This document shows positions 1 through 4,507 of a stretch of 6,373 bases of DNA, piece after piece; position 1 is the first letter of the stretch; each line of letters opens with the position of its first letter. Source of the stretch: Erysipelotrichaceae bacterium (lineage in GTDB: Bacteria; Bacillota_I; Bacilli_A; Erysipelotrichales; Erysipelotrichaceae); contig JAFZQL010000074.1 in NCBI GenBank assembly GCA_017620435.1, positions 1-6,373 of the forward strand, read 5' to 3'. Under the pieces are notes generated by a model, which saw only the letters and a program-made list of their open reading frames with translations, did not search any database and was not told the origin of the DNA. A program made the translations under genes and the position numbers.

Positions 1-975
1 AACGAACTGGAAGAACAGCTCAAGGAACACTATCAGGACGACAGGATCCATGTCCTGACCAGCACGACACATACCCATTATGCCAACGATGTCAGGGATC
101 CGGAATATATCAACTATCTAATGAAAGTTCTTTACGAACAGACGGTCACGATGGAATATGAAGAGATCAGCGATGTCACTGCTTCCTTTCAGAAGATCCA
201 TTCCACGGCAATAGGAAAATCCAGGATCTCCGGCTATGAACTCAACAACGAATACCTGTCCCTGATCAGATTCTATAAGGAAGAAGACAACTTCCTAAGT
301 ATCGTCTACTACAACTGTCATCCGACGGTACTGAAGGCCGATACGCCGTACTTCTCGGCGGAATATCCCGGCTATGTCCTGAAGAAACTGGAAGACAGTC
401 ATCCGGGTACGGATTTTACTTTCCTGCAGGGAGCGGCTGGCGATATCTCTTCCCGTTTTGTCAGAGACGGACAGGATTACGAGGCAATGGCAAGACTCGG
501 AGATGCCCTCTATGAACAGATACAGGATCTCTATCAGGAAGACGCCGTGAGAACTCCTTTAAAGATCGCCTACAAGGCCGTTCCGATCGAATACAGACAC
601 GAATTCGCGCCGATCGATCTTTCCAAGATCAGAAGTGATCTGAGCGTGAGAGAAATGGAAACGATCAGACTGGGACAGATCGAGAGAGCGAAACTGGAGC
701 AGTCCAACAACATGATCTTCGGAAAGCTCATTGAAGAAGCTTTGATCGTCGCTGTGGATCTGGGATGCGCAAGACTGGTCTTCTTCCCGAACGAGATCTT
801 CTCCTACTACATGAATTTCCTGCAGAAAGACAATGAACTTCTGGTGAGCTATTCCAACGGCTACGGACCGTATGTCCTGCCGCCTGACTTCGAGTACATC
901 ACCTACGAGATGTTTACCGATACACTGACCAGAGAGACAAAAGAAAAACTGATCGATATCCTGAAAACCATATAA
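1..975 (+). CDS. Neutral/alkaline ceramidase-like hydrolase, 3' part (5' end outside window)
   Basis: The reading frame is open from base 1 to the TAA at 973-975, giving 324 visible residues. The ATG at 121 is internal, because family-like sequence lies before it. Motifs match the neutral/alkaline non-lysosomal ceramidase family (zinc amidases that cleave the N-acyl bond of ceramides). They are THTH at residues 23-26, like the zinc-site HxH; CHPTVL at 106-111, like the second zinc-binding His region (AVHP); FLQGAAGDISSR at 141-152, the best-conserved family block; FFPNEIF at 261-267, like the PGE block carrying the zinc-ligand Glu; and SNGYGPYV at 285-292, like the NxYxxY block. The protein ends soon after this, so the C-terminal Ig-like domain of secreted bacterial and animal ceramidases is absent. 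Many short Firmicute homologues share this form and their substrate is unproven, so ceramide is only a family-based guess. The N-terminus and any signal peptide are not visible. The gene converges on its right neighbour with a shared terminator. Confidence 0.8.
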   Translation, partial: NELEEQLKEHYQDDRIHVLTSTTHTHYANDVRDPEYINYLMKVLYEQTVTMEYEEISDVTASFQKIHSTAIGKSRISGYELNNEYLSLIRFYKEEDNFLSIVYYNCHPTVLKADTPYFSAEYPGYVLKKLEDSHPGTDFTFLQGAAGDISSRFVRDGQDYEAMARLGDALYEQIQDLYQEDAVRTPLKIAYKAVPIEYRHEFAPIDLSKIRSDLSVREMETIRLGQIERAKLEQSNNMIFGKLIEEALIVAVDLGCARLVFFPNEIFSYYMNFLQKDNELLVSYSNGYGPYVLPPDFEYITYEMFTDTLTRETKEKLIDILKTI

Positions 976-1006
976 AAACATCCCTGCGGGGATGTTTTAT
1001 TTTTTG
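975..1006. terminator. Intrinsic terminator shared by convergent genes
   Basis: A 10-bp perfect stem pairs 975-984 with 989-998 around a TGCG loop and is followed by ATTTTTT on the plus strand. It starts on the last base of the ceramidase-like stop codon. The stop codon of the minus-strand gene (997-999) lies in its other arm, so it fits the plus-strand gene best and may also work in reverse, although the minus-strand tail is not T-rich beyond the stem. Confidence 0.85.
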
Positions 1007-1530
1007 AAGTACTTCTTCTTGATGTTATCGAACGCTTCCGGAATGGAGAGCTGGTTCTGTCTGGCTTTCTCCATTTTGATGTAGTTGTGTTCTTTTTCTC
1101 TGATCAGCGGATAAAGGGTCTTGTATACTTTATTGGCTTCGAAGGTATCCTTGATGATCTTCATTCCGCTGCCAAGATCAAATACGATACTGTCGTGTCC
1201 TGCTTCTCTTTCCATCTTCCACATGACGATGTCGTCAAACGGCAGGAAGTATGCGTATTTCGCATCTACATCGCCATAGAACATGATCCCCTGATCGAAG
1301 ATATCCATGACCTTGTAGTCTTTGACTTTCAGCAGTACCAGAGCTGCCAGCGCGATCATCAGAATACCCAGCAGTCTGGAATACAGACTGTTCGGGATCA
1401 GCAGGGCAATGCCCATGGCAATAACGATTAGCGGAGCCGTTTTCGGTTTAAACCCGATCGCCTTGATAAATCTGCCCTGTGCCTTGACTTGTTCGACCGG
1501 CAGATATTCCAGTGTTTCGTTCTTTTCCAT
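997..1530 (-). CDS. Small two-helix membrane protein of unknown function (PH-like fold possible)
   Basis: This 177-residue protein is not recognised as a named family. A basic, polar N-terminus (1-30) is followed by two hydrophobic helices at about 32-46 and 52-69, with a short turn (PNSLYSR) between them. A soluble region of alternating strands (about 72-145) and a lysine-rich tail (IKKKYFKK) follow. Two N-terminal helices plus a strand-rich domain ending in a helix resemble YcxB-like or bacterial PH-domain membrane proteins, but this is only a resemblance in layout. The ATG at 1530 is the only convenient start. Just upstream there is only a weak GGA and no AGGAGG. The gene lies downstream of the PTS IIB gene on the same strand but behind an intrinsic terminator, so it need not share its function. 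Its stop codon lies inside the shared terminator hairpin. Confidence 0.75.
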   Translation of the reverse strand: MEKNETLEYLPVEQVKAQGRFIKAIGFKPKTAPLIVIAMGIALLIPNSLYSRLLGILMIALAALVLLKVKDYKVMDIFDQGIMFYGDVDAKYAYFLPFDDIVMWKMEREAGHDSIVFDLGSGMKIIKDTFEANKVYKTLYPLIREKEHNYIKMEKARQNQLSIPEAFDNIKKKYFKK

Positions 1531-1536
1531 ATGTCC

Positions 1537-1545
1537 ATCATAGCA
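1537..1545 (-). promoter_or_regulatory. Candidate extended -10 promoter for the 177-aa membrane protein
   Basis: On the minus strand TGCTATGAT reads as TGn plus TATGAT (5/6 to TATAAT), with the hexamer at 1537-1542. There is no good -35; that region falls in the preceding terminator hairpin. Transcription starting about 7 nt downstream would begin at or next to the ATG at 1530, implying a leaderless or near-leaderless mRNA. Confidence 0.4.
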
Positions 1546-1546
1546 T

Positions 1547-1572
1547 AAAAAAGATCAGATGACTCTGACCTT
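1547..1572 (-). terminator. Intrinsic terminator after PTS IIB
   Basis: Read on the minus strand, 1572-1564 pairs with 1559-1551 (9 bp with one G-U) around a GTCA loop. The T run (1552-1547) overlaps the last two stem bases. It lies about 20 bases past the IIB stop codon and ends IIB transcription before the next minus-strand gene. Confidence 0.75.
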
Positions 1573-1590
1573 CATTACTATGTTTTTGGA

Positions 1591-2076
1591 TTACAGACCG
1601 TTCTTGGAAAGCAGTTCCAGGAAGTTTTCTGTTTCGTTCATTGTCGTAAGTCTGCTGGTAAGGACACCGCCTCTCATTTCAGCGATCTTGCGGTAGCACT
1701 TCGCATCGTCTTCCGTTACGGCAATGGACTTCGTGACCATCTTGTAGGTCGTGCCCTGGATCGGAGCGGCGTTGCCTACGTTGACATCCTGTACTTCCAG
1801 ACCAGATTCCAGAATTGCCAGAGCGTCTGATGGGAACTTGCAGATGACGAACATCGTCTCATCCGGATGTTCTTGCGCATACTTGATGGTTTCATCAATG
1901 GTAAATACATATACCGTATTGCCTCTGGCAGCCATCGGCAGAGCCATCTTCTGGATCGGATCGGCGGCAACCTTGTCGTTGCAGACGATGATCTTATCAG
2001 CACCGATCGAATTCATCCAGGTAACTGCAACCTGACCGTGGATCAGTCTATTATCGATTCTTAAGTGTTTAATCAT
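1591..2076 (-). CDS. PTS mannose/fructose/sorbose-family transporter subunit IIB
   Basis: This is the cytoplasmic IIB phosphocarrier of a mannose-class (sorbose-type) PTS. It accepts phosphate from IIA and passes it to the sugar entering through IIC/IID. The 161 residues match the usual single-domain length of about 160. The N-terminal block RIDNRLIHGQV (residues 6-16) is the family signature and places the phosphorylated His at residue 13. MALPMAARG (about 44-52), the VNVGNA block in the middle and the MRGGVLTSR stretch near the C-terminus are also family-like. The start at 2076 is fixed by TGGAGG at 2085-2090, 8 nt upstream. There is no fused IIA domain. The IIC/IID pair lies upstream on the same strand but is separated by a terminator, and IIB has its own cre-overlapped promoter. 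The substrate (mannose, fructose, sorbose, amino sugar or other) cannot be decided from sequence. Codon choice (AGA, ATC, CTG) differs from that of IIC/IID. Confidence 0.93.
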   Translation of the reverse strand: MIKHLRIDNRLIHGQVAVTWMNSIGADKIIVCNDKVAADPIQKMALPMAARGNTVYVFTIDETIKYAQEHPDETMFVICKFPSDALAILESGLEVQDVNVGNAAPIQGTTYKMVTKSIAVTEDDAKCYRKIAEMRGGVLTSRLTTMNETENFLELLSKNGL

Positions 2077-2096
2077 AAACTATACCTCCAGAATTA

Positions 2097-2105
2097 ATTT
2101 TATCA
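2097..2105 (-). promoter_or_regulatory. Candidate extended -10 promoter for PTS IIB
   Basis: On the minus strand TGATAAAAT gives an extended -10 (TGn plus TAAAAT, 5/6), with the hexamer at 2097-2102. The best -35 at 16-nt spacing (TGTAAA, 2119-2124) is weak. A start about 7 nt downstream falls at the edge of TGGAGG, so the mRNA leader would be about 14 nt. The promoter lies between the upstream terminator and the IIB ribosome binding site. Confidence 0.55.
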
Positions 2106-2110
2106 CATTA

Positions 2111-2124
2111 GTTAAGCGTTTACA
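2111..2124 (-). promoter_or_regulatory. Candidate cre (CcpA) operator at the IIB promoter
   Basis: The minus-strand 14-mer TGTAAACGCTTAAC matches the cre consensus TGWAANCGNTNWCA at 12 of 14 positions; the last two bases are swapped. The AAACGCTT core is pseudo-palindromic. It lies between the weak -35 and the extended -10, where CcpA with HPr-Ser-P would be expected to block transcription. Motif presence is seen; binding is inferred. Confidence 0.6.
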
Positions 2125-2132
2125 TTCAATTC

Positions 2133-2162
2133 ATAAAAAAGTGCAGGCTTTCACCTGCACTT
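2133..2162 (-). terminator. Intrinsic terminator between PTS IID and IIB
   Basis: Read on the minus strand, 2162-2154 pairs with 2147-2139 (9 bp) around a 6-nt loop. A run of six T's (2140-2135, overlapping the last stem bases) follows, then ATGA. It starts about 22 bases after the IID stop codon and should end or reduce transcription from the IIC/IID promoter before IIB. Confidence 0.85.
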
Positions 2163-2183
2163 CAGTGCTTGATTGGACTTCTC

Positions 2184-2999
2184 TTATGCCATCCAGCCAA
2201 GAGCGCCTAATGCGAATGCAACTACGAAGAGGATAAGAATTACATGTAACGGAGACATCTTCCTATACTTGATCAGGTAGTAGCAGCCGAATGTCAGAGC
2301 TAATGGTACCAGGCATGGGAAGATCGCATCCAGAACTTCCTGTAATGTCTTGGCTTCAACAGTTGCACCGTCGATGGTCAGGTCTTTACCTAACTTGACA
2401 GGCAGTGTAGCACCGATCATGGAAGGAACGAAGCCGCCCATGACAGTAACGCCTAAGATGTTTGCGCCAACCTGGAGCTTGTCGATCGTTCCGGCACCGG
2501 ATACGTCGTTGATGACGTTAGCACCCTGCTTGTAGCCATAGTTGAACAGAGGCCATCTGAGGATGAATAATGCCAGTACAGGAAGCGTAGAGAACAGAAT
2601 AGCTCCTAACGCATTGCCTTCGTTTGCCAGACCGGCAGCGATGATGTTGAATGGAGGAGTAACCAGAACGGCCTGGATCGTATCACCGATACCTGCCAGA
2701 GGACCCATCAGGGCAACCTTCAGGCTGTCGTGAACTTCAGGCTGTCCGCCTTCTTCAAGAGCAACACCTGCACCGAAGATCAATGAAGATGATCCTGGGT
2801 GAGTGTTGTAGAACTGCATGTGTCTTTCAAGCTGACGGCACTGTTCTTCTGTGCCTTCATATAATTCTTTTACAACAGGAACCATTGCGTATGCATAGCC
2901 TGCAGCCTGCATCTTTTCATAGTTCCAGCACCACTGTAATGCCCAGTTATGTCTGTTGCATGCTTTCTTTAAAGCGGCCTGTGATAATTTCTTAGACAT
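2184..2999 (-). CDS. PTS mannose/fructose/sorbose-family transporter subunit IID
   Basis: This is the IID membrane subunit, which with IIC forms the sugar translocation unit of a mannose-class PTS. Its 271 residues are close to the usual 270-285. Family motifs are the N-terminal block with W19 and the NYEKMQAAGYAYAMVPV stretch (26-42), FYNTHP at 63-68, GPLAGIGDT at 99-107, and the C-terminal hydrophobic end. The N-terminal 100 or so residues are amphipathic and cytoplasmic or interfacial. Hydrophobic segments lie at about 130-150, 176-197, 227-244 and 251-270. The start at 2999 overlaps the IIC stop codon by one base (TAATG), and AGGAGG ends 9 nt upstream inside the end of IIC, so translation is probably coupled to give matched IIC and IID amounts. 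Codon use (GGT, GCT, GTA, TTA) resembles IIC and suggests high expression. A terminator follows the stop codon. Confidence 0.94.
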   Translation of the reverse strand: MSKKLSQAALKKACNRHNWALQWCWNYEKMQAAGYAYAMVPVVKELYEGTEEQCRQLERHMQFYNTHPGSSSLIFGAGVALEEGGQPEVHDSLKVALMGPLAGIGDTIQAVLVTPPFNIIAAGLANEGNALGAILFSTLPVLALFILRWPLFNYGYKQGANVINDVSGAGTIDKLQVGANILGVTVMGGFVPSMIGATLPVKLGKDLTIDGATVEAKTLQEVLDAIFPCLVPLALTFGCYYLIKYRKMSPLHVILILFVVAFALGALGWMA

Positions 3000-3721
3000 T
3001 ATTTAACACCTCCTACAAAGAAGCTGGCAGCAGCTAAACCGACTAAAGCCAGAGCTACTGTTCCCATTCCGGCGTAAGCGTAAAGAACGAAGCCGATAAT
3101 GAAGAATGGCCAGTATTTCTTGAGATCCATGTAAGATAACAGCAGAGCGAAACCGACTGCAGGTAATACCTTACCGACAACTCTTAAGCCGTTAGCAACC
3201 CACTCGATAGAAGTAGCGAAGTTGGTTAATGCTACGACGTTGTCAATCAGAACCATGCCCAGTACAACCGGGAGCATTCTGGACAGAGCCCAAGGAAGAG
3301 TACCTAAGAGAGTATCTAATTCGAATCTCTTGATATCGTTCTTCGCTAAAGCTGCTTCGCCCATGTGCTGGAATACAGTTGTAGCAGCACGGCCTAAGAT
3401 ATCCATTTCTGACATCAGCAGAGAGATACCCTGAGCTACGACGATACCTGCGTCGACGTTGCCTGTCTTAGCACCAACTACAGTACCGAAAATGGAACCA
3501 GTGATGAAGTCAGGAATCGTTGCACCACCATAAGTATAGAAACCTAAGCTGTTGATCAGCATGACTGAACCTACCTGCAGACCCATGTTCAGGTCACCGC
3601 AGCAAAGACCAGCTAAAAGTCCTGTAATTATAGGAGTACGAACGCCTAAACCGGATAAATCCAGGACCATGGCAATACCTGACCAAAGACCCAGAATTAT
3701 ACCTAACATTAAATTGCTCAT
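2999..3721 (-). CDS. PTS mannose/fructose/sorbose-family transporter subunit IIC
   Basis: This is the IIC membrane subunit of a mannose-class PTS, carrying the sugar path with IID. From the chosen start it has 240 residues, slightly short of the usual 250-270. Family features are GLLAGLCCGDLNMGLQVGS (34-52), YGGATIPDF (64-72) and a series of hydrophobic segments (about 5-22, 30-41, 46-60, 74-84, 92-104, 149-168, 185-199, 204-217, 219-237). The frame is open to an ATG pair at 3760-3763, but those codons lie between the -35 and -10 of the promoter and lack an SD. The ATG at 3721 is preferred because AAAAGGAGG lies upstream of it, with a 12-nt gap that is longer than usual. At the position of the GD...G...E/Q motif, where many relatives carry Glu or Gln, this protein has Leu55 (my alignment from memory). 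It is the first gene of the IIC-IID unit. Confidence 0.93.
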   Translation of the reverse strand: MSNLMLGIILGLWSGIAMVLDLSGLGVRTPIITGLLAGLCCGDLNMGLQVGSVMLINSLGFYTYGGATIPDFITGSIFGTVVGAKTGNVDAGIVVAQGISLLMSEMDILGRAATTVFQHMGEAALAKNDIKRFELDTLLGTLPWALSRMLPVVLGMVLIDNVVALTNFATSIEWVANGLRVVGKVLPAVGFALLLSYMDLKKYWPFFIIGFVLYAYAGMGTVALALVGLAAASFFVGGVK

Positions 3722-3733
3722 ATAATTATGAAG

Positions 3734-3742
3734 CCTCCTTTT
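3734..3742 (-). promoter_or_regulatory. Ribosome binding site that fixes the IIC start
   Basis: The minus strand reads AAAAGGAGG, then 12 bases, then ATG at 3721. This is the only strong SD in the region and rules in favour of the downstream start. The predicted transcription start falls at its first bases, so the leader would be only about 20 nt. Confidence 0.75.
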
Positions 3743-3748
3743 ACCATA

Positions 3749-3777
3749 ATTATAGTTCATCATTTATATGCTTTCAA
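3749..3777 (-). promoter_or_regulatory. Sigma-A promoter of the IIC-IID operon
   Basis: On the minus strand TTGAAA (3772-3777, 4/6 to TTGACA) and TATAAT (3749-3754, 6/6) are separated by exactly 17 bases. This near-consensus promoter fits the strong-expression codon use of IIC/IID. No sigma-54 type -24/-12 element was found, although many Firmicute mannose-PTS operons have one. Confidence 0.85.
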
Positions 3778-3783
3778 CTTTTT

Positions 3784-3803
3784 TCACATAATCCTCACAC
3801 AAT
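3784..3803. repeat. Tandem 9-mer TCACAYAAT, 11-bp period, upstream of the IIC promoter
   Basis: TCACATAAT (3784-3792), CC, TCACACAAT (3795-3803): two copies with one C/T difference, repeating every 11 bases, about one helical turn. They end 6 bases upstream of the IIC -35 (minus-strand reading ATTRTGTGA), the usual place for an activator site. An inverted TCACAC-like box (GTGTGA, 3829-3834) lies further up. Confidence 0.55.
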
Positions 3804-3809
3804 TGCAGG

Positions 3810-3847
3810 ATTCATTTTTATTTCATCCGTGTGATGATAAAATGAAT
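3810..3847. promoter_or_regulatory. Imperfect 38-bp dyad in the divergent control region
   Basis: Outer arms ATTCATTTT (3810-3818) and AAAATGAAT (3839-3847) are perfectly complementary. Inside them TCATC (3823-3827) and GATGA (3833-3837) form a second pair around CGTGT. The arms are offset by a few bases, so it is not a perfect palindrome. The right arm overlaps the -10 of the plus-strand gene. It could be an operator. Confidence 0.4.
3835..3843 (+). promoter_or_regulatory. Candidate extended -10 promoter for the 202-aa membrane protein
   Basis: TGATAAAAT gives TGn plus TAAAAT (3838-3843), identical to the IIB candidate -10. No convincing -35 is present (TTTTTA at 17-nt spacing). The predicted leader is about 14 nt and contains AGAGG (3851-3855), 8 nt before the ATG. 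Confidence 0.5.
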
Positions 3848-3863
3848 AGTAGAGGTCATAACT

Positions 3864-4472
3864 ATGCAACTGAAACTATATAAAAAATCAACATTGCTTC
3901 TGGGTCTGGTCGTACTGGCCGACATCATCAGTATTGCCCTGCTGCTGATATACAGAGAAAAATGGGCTCCGTACAAGGTTCCGGTCATTGCCGCATTCGT
4001 GCTGTTTCTCTTCCTGCTTTCTACCTGTTATTCCTGGTACGATCTCAATGCCGATCAGAATCTGATCCGCAAGAGAGTCGGCAACGGCGATGTGGCTCTT
4101 GCCAAGATCAAGGACGGAAGCTTTGTCAGATTCGGAAGAGACGCAAAACTGAAGAACCATGTCTACTGGAAACTGGATGCCGAGATCTACGACAATGACA
4201 TGCAGAAACACGATGCGATGATCATCGAGAAGTTCTCGACCCATCAGACTTCCATTCCAAAGGGATACGTCTATGTGACCTACGAGGAAGGAAAAGCCGA
4301 TGATGCCCTGATCATTCCAAACGTCATCATCAGCTCCATCCCGGAATATCAGCCTCTGGTAGAGGATTATGAAAAGGCACTGAAGCCGAAATACCTCAAT
4401 GCCTATATCAACAACGGTCTGATCCTGCAGACCTATGAGGAATCCATCAAGGCCCAGCAGGAAATGCAGTAA
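3864..4472 (+). CDS. Two-helix membrane protein of unknown function
   Basis: This 202-residue protein is not recognised. Hydrophobic helices at about 9-30 and 38-57 are separated by a short basic and polar turn (REKWAPYK), so both termini probably face the same side; the lysines at the N-terminus suggest the cytoplasm. Residues 60-202 are soluble, with a basic patch (LIRKRVGNG, about 67-75), then strand-like stretches and a charged C-terminal helix (YEESIKAQQEMQ). No catalytic motif, lipobox or known domain was identified. The start at 3864 is supported by AGAGG 8 nt upstream and an extended -10. It is transcribed divergently from the PTS IIC/IID operon across a control region of 142 bases, so the two could share a regulator, but nothing else links them. 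It converges with the downstream hydrolase gene, with a terminator between them. Confidence 0.78.
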   Translation: MQLKLYKKSTLLLGLVVLADIISIALLLIYREKWAPYKVPVIAAFVLFLFLLSTCYSWYDLNADQNLIRKRVGNGDVALAKIKDGSFVRFGRDAKLKNHVYWKLDAEIYDNDMQKHDAMIIEKFSTHQTSIPKGYVYVTYEEGKADDALIIPNVIISSIPEYQPLVEDYEKALKPKYLNAYINNGLILQTYEESIKAQQEMQ

Positions 4473-4504
4473 AAGAAAAAGCTGTCAGATGACAGCTTTT
4501 ATTG
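4471..4504. terminator. Bidirectional intrinsic terminator
   Basis: A 10-bp perfect stem pairs 4477-4486 with 4491-4500 around an AGAT loop. The plus strand continues in TTTTATT. The minus strand gives TTTTTCTTTT, so the hairpin serves both the 202-aa gene and the convergent hydrolase gene whose stop codon is at 4508-4510. Confidence 0.85.
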
Positions 4505-4507
4505 TGC

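Noticed and set aside
559..981. Minus-strand 140-codon open frame opposite the ceramidase-like gene
   Set aside because: It lies wholly antisense to a gene with clear family motifs, and its product has no recognisable domain.
1087..1543. Plus-strand open frames opposite the 177-aa membrane protein
   Set aside because: They are antisense shadows. The minus-strand frame has coherent membrane helices and is flanked by terminators in the right places.
2077..2183. Riboswitch or antiterminator in the gap between IID and IIB
   Set aside because: Only a simple terminator hairpin is visible before the promoter. The predicted IIB leader is about 14 nt, too short for a riboswitch, and no RAT-like (BglG-type) sequence was recognised.
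1751..2995. Several plus-strand open frames, and a minus-strand out-of-frame one, across IIB and IID
   Set aside because: These are shadows of strongly recognised PTS genes and show no SD or domain.
3722..3863. Sigma-54 (-24/-12) promoter, expected from LevR/ManR-controlled mannose PTS operons
   Set aside because: No TGGCAC-N5-TTGC-like element was found on the minus strand; a near-consensus sigma-A promoter is present instead.
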